Assembly: GCF_001514285.1 (NCBI RefSeq)
Contig: NZ_KQ949034.1
Coordinates: 170,540-234,539, forward strand
Reading direction: 5' to 3'
Length of the DNA: 64,000 bases
From: Streptomyces sp. DSM 15324
GTDB lineage: Bacteria; Actinomycetota; Actinomycetes; Streptomycetales; Streptomycetaceae
This document shows, piece by piece, positions 17,430 through 25,858 of the stretch. A program made the position numbers and the translations under genes. The notes beneath the pieces were generated by a model that saw only the letters and a list, made by a program, of their open reading frames with translations, was not told the origin of the DNA and did not search any database. How positions within the stretch are numbered: position 1 is the first letter of the stretch; each line of letters starts with the position of its first letter.

Positions 17430-18356
17430 ATGCGCGCGCGATACGCAGTACCTCTGTCCATCGCGGCGGCTGGCGCCGCCGGTCTGGTGTACTCGGCGGG
17501 TTTCGAAGCCCGCTCTTTCCGCCTCCGACGGGTGACGGTCCCCGTCCTGCCCTCCGGAATGCGCCCCCTGCGCGTACTGCAGGTCTCCGACATCCACATG
17601 GTCGGCGGCCAGCGCAAGAAGCAGCGCTGGCTGCGCTCGCTGGCCGGACTGCGCCCCGACTTCGTGATCAACACGGGCGACAACCTCTCCGACCCGGAGG
17701 GGGTCCCCGAGACACTGGACGCCCTCGGCCCCCTGATGGACTTCCCGGGCGCGTACGTCTTCGGCTCGAACGACTACTACGGCCCCACCCTGCGCAACCC
17801 GGCCCGCTACCTCCTGGAGAAGGTCCAGGGCCGCCACGGCCTGAACGGCAACCCGCCCGCCGTCGGCGTCGTCCACAACCCGTGGGAGGACCTGCGGGAC
17901 GGTTTCGACGGGGCGGGCTGGCTCAACCTGACCAACACTCGGGGCGTCCTGAAGATCGACGGCATGTCGATCGAGCTGACCGGCGTGGACGACCCGCACA
18001 TCAAGCGGGACCGCTACGCCAAGGTCTCGGGCGGCCCCTCGGCCTCCGCGGACTTCTCGATGGGCGTGGTGCACGCGCCGTATCTCCGCGTCCTCGACGC
18101 GTACACGGCGGACGACTACCCGCTGGTCCTCGCCGGCCACACCCACGGCGGCCAGCTGTGCATCCCCTTCTACGGCGCCCTCGTCACCAACTGCGACCTC
18201 GACACGGACCGCGTGAAGGGCCTGTCGACGCACACGGCACAAGGCCGTACGTCCTATCTGCACGTCTCGGCCGGCTGCGGCACGAGCCGCTACACACCGG
18301 TGCGGTTCGCGTGCCCGCCGGAAGTGACGCTGCTGACGCTGGTACCGAAGGACTGA
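17430..18356 (+). CDS. Membrane-anchored metallophosphoesterase
   Basis: A 308-residue calcineurin-like phosphoesterase with one N-terminal hydrophobic segment (about 7-24). Metal motifs are DIH (Asp54, His56), GDN (Asp84, Asn85) and GHTHGGQ (His237, His239). The usual GNHD/E motif is replaced by GSND at 112-115, so the conserved histidine next to the metal site is missing. YkuE-like enzymes of this type act on membrane lipids or lipid intermediates; the substrate here is unknown. The ATG has GGAGG in front. Confidence 0.88.
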   Translation: MRARYAVPLSIAAAGAAGLVYSAGFEARSFRLRRVTVPVLPSGMRPLRVLQVSDIHMVGGQRKKQRWLRSLAGLRPDFVINTGDNLSDPEGVPETLDALGPLMDFPGAYVFGSNDYYGPTLRNPARYLLEKVQGRHGLNGNPPAVGVVHNPWEDLRDGFDGAGWLNLTNTRGVLKIDGMSIELTGVDDPHIKRDRYAKVSGGPSASADFSMGVVHAPYLRVLDAYTADDYPLVLAGHTHGGQLCIPFYGALVTNCDLDTDRVKGLSTHTAQGRTSYLHVSAGCGTSRYTPVRFACPPEVTLLTLVPKD

Positions 18357-18426
18357 CAGCGACAGGCCCTCCCCCATCCGGCCCACCCACATCGCCCCCT
18401 TTCCCCCATTTGCCTATTTTGGGGGC

Positions 18427-19218
18427 ATGACCGCGCCGATACCCCGGGACATTCCGGAGCTGCCCGCGATTCCGCGGACCCACGCGCTCCTGCCCTCGTC
18501 CGTCCCCGCCTCCGCGGTGGTGCCCCCGGTACGCCGCCCCCTGGCCGCCGTGCTGCGCCTGCTGCTGGCCGGCACGGCGGCCACGGGCGTGACCCTGGCG
18601 CTCCTGATCACGGACGCCCCGTTGCGCACCCTGAGCCACTTCTCCCTCCAGAGCAACGTGCTACTGGCCGGGGTCACCCTCCTCTCGGCCCGCCGCGCCT
18701 GGTCGGCCCGCCCCCCTCTCCCCTCCGCCCTCACCGGCGCGGCACTGCTCTACATCACGATCACGGCCCTGGTGTACCACCTGCTCCTGCCAGACCCGGC
18801 CCCCCGCTTCCTGGCGACGGACCCGGCAGCAACCTCCCCCACCGTCTGGACCACCCTGACCAACCACCTCCTCCACACGGTCACCCCCGTGGCCGCCCTC
18901 CTCGACTGGCTGCTCCTGACCCCACCGGGCCGGATGCGGCTGCGCCGGGCGGCGACCTGGATGCTCTACCCCACGGCCTACCTGCTCTTCCTCCTCCTCC
19001 GCGCCCAGCTGATCACCCCCACCACGCCGGGCCGCTACCTCTACCCCTTCCTCGACGCCGAGGCCCACGGTTTCAAGCACACCCTGGCCAACGCCCTCCT
19101 CCTCGGCCTCGCCTTCTACGCGCTCGCAGTCCTCCTCGTGACCCTCGACCACGTCCGCCCCAACCCGATCCGCCACCGCGCCAAAACCGGATTTCGTCTC
19201 CAGCCACCAGTGGGCTAA
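18427..19218 (+). CDS. Pr6Pr family integral membrane protein
   Basis: A 263-residue protein with about six membrane segments spread from residue 40 to 240. The segments around [17 protein letters not shown] and [17 protein letters not shown] are typical of the Pr6Pr (FAR-17a/AIG1-like) family. Codon use is strongly C-ending. Function is unknown in bacteria; eukaryotic relatives hydrolyse fatty acid esters of hydroxy fatty acids. It ends 42 bp before the tRNA. Confidence 0.75.
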   Translation: MTAPIPRDIPELPAIPRTHALLPSSVPASAVVPPVRRPLAAVLRLLLAGTAATGVTLALLITDAPLRTLSHFSLQSNVLLAGVTLLSARRAWSARPPLPSALTGAALLYITITALVYHLLLPDPAPRFLATDPAATSPTVWTTLTNHLLHTVTPVAALLDWLLLTPPGRMRLRRAATWMLYPTAYLLFLLLRAQLITPTTPGRYLYPFLDAEAHGFKHTLANALLLGLAFYALAVLLVTLDHVRPNPIRHRAKTGFRLQPPVG

Positions 19219-19260
19219 AGTAAACGACGTCGCCGCGACAAGCAGGACAAGCAGCGACAT

Positions 19261-19334
19261 CGGGGTGTAGCGCAGCTTGGCAGCGCGCTTCGTTCGGGAC
19301 GAAGAGGTCGTGGGTTCAAATCCCGCCACCCCGA
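19261..19334 (+). tRNA. tRNA-Pro (anticodon CGG)
   Basis: A 74-base cloverleaf: acceptor CGGGGTG (19261-19267) pairs with CACCCCG (19327-19333) and A19334 is the discriminator. The anticodon arm CTTCG-TTCGGGA-CGAAG gives anticodon CGG, reading CCG proline codons, with G37 as expected for tRNA-Pro. The T-arm contains GTTCAAATC. CCA is not encoded. Confidence 0.95.
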
Positions 19335-19342
19335 CACAGGTC

Positions 19343-19375
19343 AGAGGCCCATTCACGTGACGTGAATGGGCCTCT
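19343..19375 (+). terminator. Terminator of tRNA-Pro
   Basis: AGAGGCCCATTCACG and its exact complement form a 15-bp stem with the 3-base loop TGA, starting 9 bases after the tRNA. Confidence 0.85.
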
Positions 19376-19654
19376 GTCGTGCGTGCATCAGCGGAGTACA
19401 GCAACCGCTGTGACTCTTGCCGGTCGTCCTTGGCCGTCGGGTTTCCCGTGCCTCCTGCTGCTTGCGCTTCCCCTTGTTTTCCTTCTTGCGCTTGCCGGGC
19501 TTGGTTTCTGCCGCATACGGGCTTGTGTACCGCTGTCCGCACCAACACCGTTCGCCTCATCGAATGATCATGGTCGGAACGCAGGGGCCGCGGATGACCA
19601 CGAGGCTAGGTTCCCTGGCGAAACGCCCCGATCAGAACCGTTTTACCCGGAAGG
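19376..19654. other. Gene-poor stretch after tRNA-Pro
   Basis: About 280 bp with lower G+C than its surroundings and no convincing ORF. The minus-strand frames are Lys/Arg/Gln-rich. It may be remnant DNA at an old integration site, but no integrase or duplicated tRNA end was seen. Confidence 0.4.
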
Positions 19655-20191
19655 ATGACGACGGCCATGGGCGCGTACCAGCAGAGGGTTCTCGACCTGT
19701 TCGATCTTCTCGACACCCACAGGACCGGTGGCATCGACGCGAGCGACCTGCGCACCGCCGCCAGCTCGGCCACCGCGAAGGACCAGGCCGCGGTCCAAGC
19801 CGTCAACCGGTTCATCCTCGCTCTCATCGACGCCACCGACACGAACAAGGACGGCCGGGTGCACCAGCAGGAAATGCTGGCGTATCTGGAGAGGAAGCTG
19901 GTCGGGAAGTCGCCCGAAGAAGTCCCCGACTACATCCGTGCGTTCACGGCGGCGACGTTCGGGTTCATGGACTACGACAAGACCGGCAAGGTCAGCAGAA
20001 CCGAGTTCGAGCGGTTCCTGAAGAGCCGGAACATCACCGACAAGGGCGCCGCGGACGAGTTCGCACGGCTCGACCGTAACGGCAGCGGATCCTTCACCCT
20101 CGACGACCTCCACGCCGCGACCTACTCCTTCTTCACCGGCCTCGAGTCCGACTGCCCGACGCTCTGGGTCCGGGCCGCCGTCACCATCTGA
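19655..20191 (+). CDS. Four-EF-hand calcium-binding protein
   Basis: A 178-residue calmodulin/calerythrin-like protein with four EF-hand loops: 20-31 (DTHRTGGIDASD, degenerate), 62-73 (DTNKDGRVHQQE, canonical), 106-117 (DYDKTGKVSRTE) and 140-151 (DRNGSGSFTLDD). There is no signal peptide, so it should bind Ca2+ in the cytoplasm as buffer or sensor. GGAAGG abuts the ATG at 19655 and lies 12 bases from a second ATG at 19667, so the start is not certain. Streptomycetes carry several such proteins, some affecting spore germination and aerial growth. Confidence 0.88.
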   Translation: MTTAMGAYQQRVLDLFDLLDTHRTGGIDASDLRTAASSATAKDQAAVQAVNRFILALIDATDTNKDGRVHQQEMLAYLERKLVGKSPEEVPDYIRAFTAATFGFMDYDKTGKVSRTEFERFLKSRNITDKGAADEFARLDRNGSGSFTLDDLHAATYSFFTGLESDCPTLWVRAAVTI

Positions 20192-20241
20192 GTTACCCCG
20201 GCCGGCCTCGTCACCGCGCCCGCGCCGCAGGACCTCACGCC

Positions 20242-20280
20242 ACGATGGCCTCGCCACCTTTCCGGCGACGAGGCCATCGT
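20242..20280. terminator. Terminator between EF-hand and protease genes
   Basis: A perfect 12-bp inverted repeat (20242-20253 with 20269-20280) extended by an inner CGCC/GGCG pairing lies between convergent genes. Confidence 0.7.
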
Positions 20281-20380
20281 CGCTGCTCCCGCGTGCACAC
20301 CAGCGACTCCGTCCGGCCCTCGCACCAGTCGACGGCCGCGGGGCGGGGAGGTGCGTACGCGGGCGGTGCCCAGCCCTTCG

Positions 20381-22186
20381 CTAGAAGGTCAGGTTCCAGG
20401 CGTCGATCTTGCCTGTGTCGGAGGCGGCGTTGTCGTTGACGCGCAGCTTCCAGGTGCCGTTCGCGACCTCCGAGGAGGCGTTCACGGTGTAGGTCTGGGC
20501 GATGTTGTCGGCGCTGCCGCCGGCGCGGTTGTGCAGCGTGTAGACGGTGCCGTCCGGCGCCACCAGGTCGACTTTCAGGTCACCGATGTAGGTGTGCTTG
20601 ATGTCCACACCCACCTTCAGGGTGGCCGGGGCGTTGCCGGTCACACCGGTGACGACGATCGGGCTCTCCACGGTCGCGTTGTCGTTGATGGCGAAGTCCG
20701 TGAGGTTCTCGAAGTACGTGCCGGCCGGCGGGGTGGTCCCGACGGCCTTGAGGGCGTCGACCTGGCCTTCGCCGAAGAACGAGTTGTTGGCCGTCGTGCC
20801 CGTGCAGCGGCTGTCCGAGGGGCAGGCGATGTCGTTGGCCTGCTCGGCAAGCTTGGCCCGGATCTGCGCCGGGGTGATGCCCGGGTTGGCGCTGGCGATG
20901 AGTGCCGCCACGCCGACCACGTGCGGCGTGGCCATCGAGGTGCCGCTCTTGCTGCCGTACCCGCCGCCGGGGACGGTGGAGTACACGTTGCTGCCCGGCG
21001 CCGCGACGTCGATGACGCCCTGACCGTAGTTGGAGAACGAGGCCTTGGTGACGCCGGTGCCGTTGGCCGCGACCGTGACCACGCCCGGCAGCTCGGTCGG
21101 GATGTCGAGGCAGGCGTTGGTGATGGTGCGGGTGACCGGCGTCGAGTCGTTCGGGCTCGCGGAGTCGGTCGTCTTGTGGGCGAGGTCGTAGTTCTCGTTG
21201 CCCGCTGCGGCGATCTGGAGGGAGCCCTTGCCCTCGGCGTACTCCTGGGCGCGCTTGACGCCCTCGATGATGGCGGCCTGGTCGATGTTGTCCGGGCAGT
21301 TGAACTGCCACGGGTCCGTGTAATAGCTGTTATTGGTGACCTTGAAGCCGTGGTCACCGGCCCAGACGAAGCCGCAGATGGTGTTCTCGGCGAAGAAGAA
21401 GGCGTTGCCCGGCTCGGCGACCCGGACCGCGGCGATCTTCACCCCGGGTGCCACGCCGACGACGCCCTTGCCGTTCTTGGCCGCGGCGATGGTGCCCGCC
21501 ACGTGGGTGCCGTGCGTGTCGACGTCCCGCCACGCGCCGGCACGGGTGTCGGGCTTGCCGTAGGCGCAGGAGACCGAGTCGGCCGCGTCGAAGTTGGGCG
21601 CCAGGTCCTGGTGCTGGTCGTCCACACCGGTGTCCAGGATGCCGACCGTGACGGAGGCGGAGCCCGGGTTCACGGCCCAGGCCTGGTCGGCCTTGATCTG
21701 GCTCATGTCGGCCCGGACCGGTTCTCCGGCCGGGGTCGAGGCCTGGGCCGGATTGGCCGGGAGTGCCGGGTTGTAGGCGTCGGCCGGGACGTCCGAGGTA
21801 CGCGTGGCGCCGACCTGCTGCACGCCGGGGACGTCGCGCATGGTGGCGGCGAATCCGCTGGACGCCGAGTGGGCGACGATCACGCCGATGGCGTCGAAGT
21901 TCGAGAAGACGGTGCCGCCGTTGGCCGTGATCGCCGAGCGGACCGCCGAACTGTCACCAGGGGCGGTGATCACGAGGTAGGCACGCGTCCCGGCCACCCA
22001 GGTCGCACTCTGGGATGCCGGCACGGCGGCAGGAGTGTGGGCCTTGGCGGCCGGCGCCGGCGCGGTGGAGGGGCCGACGGGGAGCGTGCCCGCGAGGGCT
22101 CCCGGGGCGCCGAGCGCGAGGGCGGCACCGAGCGTGGCCGCCAGCACCAGCGTGCGTCTAGGGCGGCTGGATATGTGGGGTATCAA
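20381..22186 (-). CDS. Secreted S8 (subtilisin-like) peptidase with P-domain
   Basis: A 601-residue secreted protease. The start is a TTG at 22186 with GGAGGA 4 bases upstream; it yields a clean signal peptide (two Arg, then a hydrophobic Ala/Leu stretch ending near residue 32). An inhibitor-like propeptide follows (about 65-130). The catalytic triad is Asp185 (ILDTGVDD), His225 (DTHGTHVAGT) and Ser417 (GTSMATPH). The last 110 residues are a proprotein-convertase P-domain (GDLKVDLVAPDGT, GTWKLRVNDNA). The longer ATG-started frame adds 24 residues that spoil the signal peptide. Confidence 0.93.
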   Translation of the reverse strand: MIPHISSRPRRTLVLAATLGAALALGAPGALAGTLPVGPSTAPAPAAKAHTPAAVPASQSATWVAGTRAYLVITAPGDSSAVRSAITANGGTVFSNFDAIGVIVAHSASSGFAATMRDVPGVQQVGATRTSDVPADAYNPALPANPAQASTPAGEPVRADMSQIKADQAWAVNPGSASVTVGILDTGVDDQHQDLAPNFDAADSVSCAYGKPDTRAGAWRDVDTHGTHVAGTIAAAKNGKGVVGVAPGVKIAAVRVAEPGNAFFFAENTICGFVWAGDHGFKVTNNSYYTDPWQFNCPDNIDQAAIIEGVKRAQEYAEGKGSLQIAAAGNENYDLAHKTTDSASPNDSTPVTRTITNACLDIPTELPGVVTVAANGTGVTKASFSNYGQGVIDVAAPGSNVYSTVPGGGYGSKSGTSMATPHVVGVAALIASANPGITPAQIRAKLAEQANDIACPSDSRCTGTTANNSFFGEGQVDALKAVGTTPPAGTYFENLTDFAINDNATVESPIVVTGVTGNAPATLKVGVDIKHTYIGDLKVDLVAPDGTVYTLHNRAGGSADNIAQTYTVNASSEVANGTWKLRVNDNAASDTGKIDAWNLTF

Positions 22187-22582
22187 TGCGTCCTCCGGAG
22201 ACGGCCCGGCCGTGCTGAGGGAACCGGCCGGGCCGTACGAAACGAGTGGTGGATGCAAGATGTCAGGTGCATGCTCATACGCGGAAGTACCTTTCCGCGC
22301 AGGGACGCGATAGAGGCATGGCTGAAAATAGACGTACTCCGGGCTCCTCCCCTCCGTCCGCCGCGCCCGCGGCTCGTTCGCCTGCGCGCTCGGCCTGGAT
22401 CGACACCCGTTGTCCTTCAGAGGGCGTAGCGGCAGGGCGGGATCTTCGAACGCCGTTCAGCTCGAACGACCGGAGCATCGCCGCCAGTGAGACGTTCACG
22501 AACCGGCAGGCACAGTGGGCGGCCGTGACGGCCGACCTCGCAGGGCACCTACGGCACGTGAACCGTGCGGACTTCGGGACGC
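22187..22582. other. Region upstream of the protease without a recognisable gene
   Basis: About 395 bp holding the protease promoter and leader. Short ORFs exist on both strands (for example 22275-22499 on the minus strand) but none has a recognisable family or a good ribosome binding site. Confidence 0.4.
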
Positions 22583-22764
22583 CCGTACGAAGGGGCGCTC
22601 GGTCAGCCGTAGGGCGGGCGCGTCGTGGTCCATGCCGGCGACCTGGGTGGCCAGGGGCACGGAGAACGCGGTGAGCAGGCTGACCGTGCGGAGGACGTGG
22701 CGTTCCTCGGCGGTGAGGTCGCTGAGGTGCGGGCGATCAGGGCGGGGAAGTCGTGGTCGTAGTC
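22583..22764 (-). pseudogene. Frameshifted fragment resembling an NB-ARC/TPR-type protein
   Basis: Two minus-strand frames give DYDHDFPALIART and then LSDLTAEERHVLRTVSLL...VPLATQVAGMDHDAPALRLTERPFVR, which join only through a frameshift near 22725. The second piece has the look of the region after the ATPase core in actinobacterial NB-ARC/TPR regulators (EERHVLR.VSLL). Both ends are missing. The resemblance is from memory, so the family is tentative, but a broken gene is likely. Confidence 0.4.
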
Positions 22765-23028
22765 GGTGACTTGCGGCTGCCTGCCGGTCCTCCGCTTCCC
22801 GAGGACACGGCGCGAGCGCGGTGGTTCGGACGGAGAGCGACAGACGCGCGAACGATGGCGGCACCTGGTGGAGACCCGTCGCAGTCGCCTCGGCACGGCT
22901 CGTCAGGCACAACGGGCAACGTCGGCACGAAGCCAGTGACCCCACGGTGTCCGGGCGCCACCTGGGAGTCGACCCGCTCCCCATGCCCTCGGGAACCACG
23001 CACCGCAACGCCACTACGATCGCCGGTC

Positions 23029-23922
23029 ATGGACTGGCTGGAGCGCACCGCGAAGCTGAGGCAGTGGAGCAGAAGCGGGACCCGCGCTCCGCACAAGCCG
23101 CTGCTGTTCCTGTACGCGCTCGGGCGCTTCCAGCAGGACGCCGACGGTGAACTGCGGTACAGCGCGGTGGAGGACGACCTCAGACGGCTGCTGGCCGAGT
23201 ACGGTCCGCCCAACAGAACAACGCCCGCCTACCCGTTCCACCATCTGGTGAGCGACGGCGTGTGGGAGGTGCGCACCGATCGCGGACCGGGCAGTCCCGG
23301 CAGTGGCGTGCGGGAGCTGCGGGAGGTCGGAGCCGCAGGGCGGCTGACGCCGGAACTTCGGGCGGCGCTGCGGCGCGAGCCGTCGTTGCTCGCCCGGATG
23401 GCACGGGTCCTGCTCGACCTGAACTTCCCGCCCTCGCTCCACGGCGACCTGTGCGAAGCCGTCGGCCTGGAGCTGGAGCCGACGGAGAGCGAACAGTTCC
23501 CGGCGGTGCGCAGGCGGCGGGATCCCCGGATGCGGGAGCAGGTCCTGACGGCATACGAGTACCAGTGCGCCTTCTGCGGCTACGACGGCAGGATCGGCGC
23601 GGTGCCGGTCGGGCTGGAGGCCGCGCACGTGCGCTGGTGGGCGTTCGACGGCCCTGACGACGTCGACAACGGCCTGTGCCTGTGCTCGCTGCACCACAAG
23701 CTCTTCGACAAGGGCGTCCTCGGCATCGGTGGAAGTCACCGCATCCTGGTCTCGCAGCGCTTCGTCGGCCACAGCCCCGCCGCCCGCGAGCACGTCGTAG
23801 CGCTCGCCGGCCGCCCGCTCATCGGACCTCAACCGGGGGCCCGTCCCGTCGCGGCGGCCCACCGCTCATGGCACACCAGCCAGGTTTTCCACGGCAGCCC
23901 ACGCCCCGCGCCGGCCGCCTGA
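23029..23922 (+). CDS. Phosphorothioate-DNA-sensing HNH restriction endonuclease (SprMcrA-like)
   Basis: A 297-residue type IV restriction enzyme. Residues 1-155 fit the sulfur-binding domain that recognises phosphorothioate-modified DNA (DWLERTAKLRQW, APHKPLLFLYALGRF, AYPFHHLVSDGVWEV). Residues 165-235 are an HNH nuclease: C180-X2-C183, His200 (LEAAHVRWW), Asn214 and His222-His223 (DNGLCLCSLHHKLFDKG). The enzyme is expected to cut foreign DNA carrying dnd-type sulfur. No dnd modification genes are in the window, as needed for self-tolerance. The ATG at 23029 is chosen because the domain begins there; the frame is open upstream. Confidence 0.88.
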   Translation: MDWLERTAKLRQWSRSGTRAPHKPLLFLYALGRFQQDADGELRYSAVEDDLRRLLAEYGPPNRTTPAYPFHHLVSDGVWEVRTDRGPGSPGSGVRELREVGAAGRLTPELRAALRREPSLLARMARVLLDLNFPPSLHGDLCEAVGLELEPTESEQFPAVRRRRDPRMREQVLTAYEYQCAFCGYDGRIGAVPVGLEAAHVRWWAFDGPDDVDNGLCLCSLHHKLFDKGVLGIGGSHRILVSQRFVGHSPAAREHVVALAGRPLIGPQPGARPVAAAHRSWHTSQVFHGSPRPAPAA

Positions 23923-23989
23923 TCGCCGAGCGTCGCTCGCGCGACCCACTGGTGGTAAGGAATGCGATACCAGGAGTATGGTCTCTTGT

Positions 23990-24268
23990 ATGGCGACGAA
24001 GAAGGTAACCGTGACGATTCCCGAGGATCTCCTGGATGAGATCCGCGCGGACGCGGCAGAGCGGGGCCTGTCGGCCTATGTCGCCGAGGCGCTGCGCTTC
24101 AAGCGTGACCGGGACCGGCTCCGCGAACTGGTCGACTGGCTGCAGGAGGAACACGGCCCCGTCACCGAGGACGAACATGCGGAAGCGCTCGACGAACTGG
24201 ACGAACTCGACGCCGAACACCAGCGACGTCGAACCGCCGGAAAGCCCGACGCCGGAGAGGCTGCGTGA
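23990..24268 (+). CDS. Antitoxin of a toxin-antitoxin pair
   Basis: A 92-residue protein from MATKKVTVTIPEDLLDEIRADA, a ribbon-helix-helix-type N-terminus that should bind the operator, followed by a long acidic helix that should cover the toxin. An ATG at 23978 (AGGAG directly before it) is an alternative start. Its stop overlaps the toxin GTG by 4 bases. ACCA-GGAGTA-TGGT in the region just upstream (about 23962-23975) could be the autoregulatory operator. Confidence 0.82.
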   Translation: MATKKVTVTIPEDLLDEIRADAAERGLSAYVAEALRFKRDRDRLRELVDWLQEEHGPVTEDEHAEALDELDELDAEHQRRRTAGKPDAGEAA

Positions 24269-24690
24269 AGAAGCGAGCCGGTGTGCACGGAGAGCGGCCC
24301 CTTCGTGTCTTCGTACTGGACTGTGAAGCCCTGGCCCTTGCGGTGCGCGGCGACCGGAAGATGATCACCTGGCTCGATCTTGCGGCACGCGGGGAAGCCG
24401 AGGTCGTGACGTCCCCGATGACACTGGTCGAGGCGTACGAGGGCAGAACCACCGAGCACCGCTGGGATTGGGTACTCTCCCGGCTCCACGTCGTCGACAT
24501 CGGGAAGGACGAGGCCCGCCAGGCGCGTCGACTCCTGGCCGACGCCGAGTTGCACGGCCACAAGTACGCGATCGACGCCGTGCTCGCCGTCATCGCGCGA
24601 CAGCAGAGGGGACAGGTCACCGTCTTCACCTCGGACGTCGACGACCTGGAGAAGCTGGTCCCGGACACGATCGTCGTCAAGAAGGTGTGA
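24265..24690 (+). CDS. PIN-domain toxin (VapC-like)
   Basis: A 141-residue PIN ribonuclease. The acidic residues expected to bind Mg2+ are present: Asp19 (VLDCEAL), Glu56 (TLVEAYEG), Asp104 (YAIDAVLA) and Asp124/126 (TSDVDDL). The GTG start overlaps the antitoxin stop (GTGA). Toxins of this kind cut tRNA or rRNA and are held inactive by the upstream antitoxin. The pair directly follows the restriction gene, suggesting a small defence or stability module. Confidence 0.85.
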   Translation: MKKRAGVHGERPLRVFVLDCEALALAVRGDRKMITWLDLAARGEAEVVTSPMTLVEAYEGRTTEHRWDWVLSRLHVVDIGKDEARQARRLLADAELHGHKYAIDAVLAVIARQQRGQVTVFTSDVDDLEKLVPDTIVVKKV

Positions 24691-24772
24691 CCCGACCCGC
24701 ACCCCTCCAGCGCCCGCACCCACGCTTGGTGAGCACCCGCGATGCCATCGCCTGCTTTGTCCCGCCCGCGGG

Positions 24773-25170
24773 TCGAAGCTCTTCGGCGCCGAACCGGCCA
24801 AGCGGCGCGCCGGCTACGTGAACTTCGCCATCGCCGGACCCCCGCTGAAGCTCGTCCTGATCGAGGGTGCGCACGGCGAGGAGACCTGCCTCGACCACCT
24901 CGGCGTCGAGGTCGAGTCCACCGGCCGGGTCGACGCCGCCGCCACCCGGCTCAAGGGCGCCGGCCTGGCCACCTTCGAGGAGAACGACATCTCCTGCTGC
25001 TACGCCCTCCAGGACAAGGTGTGGGTCCACGGACCCGGCAAGGAGTCGTGGGAGGTCTACGTCGTCAAGGCCGACACCGACACCCTCGGCAAGGGCGCCG
25101 GCCCCCGCGCCTGCGGCTGCCCCAGCACCCCCTCCGAGCAGGGTGCCGTCGAGGAGCCGCAGCCCCGTGT
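24773..25170 (+). pseudogene. 5'-truncated ArsI-type (C-As lyase / CadI family) glyoxalase-fold gene
   Basis: The frame from 24773 reads SKLFGAEPAKRRAGYVNFA and continues with LDHLGVEVESTG, SCCYALQDKVWVHGPG and WEVYVVKAD. This matches ArsI, a VOC-fold lyase that demethylates organoarsenicals: the vicinal cysteine pair (24995-25000), the second His and the Glu metal ligands are there. The first 20 or so residues, which carry the first metal-binding His, are absent, and there is no start codon before an internal GTG at 24818. The normal stop is also gone, so the frame runs on into the next small gene. It should be inactive. Confidence 0.75.
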
Positions 25171-25228
25171 GAGCCCAGATGTGTCCCGTCACGGTCCGTC
25201 CGGCCCGGGCGGGCGCATACTGGGGGCA

Positions 25229-25450
25229 ATGACAAAGCCTGCCGCATCGAAGCGTCACCTGCCCACCAGTCCCTTCAAGGCCCCGGTCGCACCGGCTCCC
25301 AAGCACTTCGCCGTGGGCGACCAGGTCACCCATGACATGTACGGCCTCGGCCGAGTGATCGGCATCGAGGAAGGAATCGCAGCGCTCGTGGATTTCGGCT
25401 CGTCGCAAATGCGGATCCTGAGCCCGTACCCCAAGATGACCAAGTTGTAG
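25229..25450 (+). CDS. Small conserved protein with CarD/PcrA-tail-like Tudor segment
   Basis: A 73-residue protein starting MTKPAASKRHLPTSPFKAPV. The C-terminal half VGDQVTHDMYGLGRVIGIEEG...VDFGSSQMRILSPYPKMTKL resembles the small Tudor-like fold found in CarD and in the tail of UvrD/PcrA helicases, which bind RNA polymerase. An interaction with transcription is a guess from this likeness. The ATG at 25229 has GGGGG upstream. Because the upstream lyase remnant lost its stop, this gene is in frame with it, but it looks complete by itself. Confidence 0.7.
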   Translation: MTKPAASKRHLPTSPFKAPVAPAPKHFAVGDQVTHDMYGLGRVIGIEEGIAALVDFGSSQMRILSPYPKMTKL

Positions 25451-25858
25451 CCGCGCGCTCCGCGGCGGCCCAGCGCCCATGGGCCGCCGCCCGCGGGCCG
25501 GTCGACCGACCCGCCCTCGACCGCCGGTGAGCAGCGGCGCCTCGGCACCCGGCTGCCCCGAGCAGCCCCGATTCACCCCGGTTCGCCCTGAGCGGACCGA
25601 ATCGTCCCGCGAGCTTCCCCGAACCACCTTGAGCCGCCCTGAGCGCCGCCCTGAGCGCCGCCCTGAGCCACCCCGAGCGCCGCCTTGAGCCACCCCGAGC
25701 GCCGCCTTGAGCCACCCCGAACCGCCCTCAGCCGCCCCGCACCGCCGCCACACCTGTCGGCCTGTCGGCAGGTCGGCCTGGGCCCCGCGGAAAAGCAGTC
25801 CATGCCCTGAAGTCCCCGCTGCCAGCATCGCTCGGCTTTATGTCATGGCCAGTTCACG
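25451..25858 (+). repeat. Intergenic tandem repeats (12-bp and 22-bp units)
   Basis: This 400-bp gap holds CCTGAGCGCCGC copies (12 bp) and then CTTGAGCCACCCCGAGCGCCGC-type 22-bp copies, centred at about 25628-25735, plus a palindromic TGTCGGCCTGTCGGCAGGTC segment. No gene is supported; long ORFs in all frames follow from the repeats. Confidence 0.6.

Noticed and set aside
18661-19560. Minus-strand ORF with [19 protein letters not shown]
   Set aside because: This peptide is the well-known false translation of the antisense of tRNA-Pro; the rest overlaps the membrane protein gene.
22275-22499. Minus-strand 74-residue ORF upstream of the protease
   Set aside because: No family, weak start and low-complexity Ala/Gly/Glu content; more likely non-coding leader.
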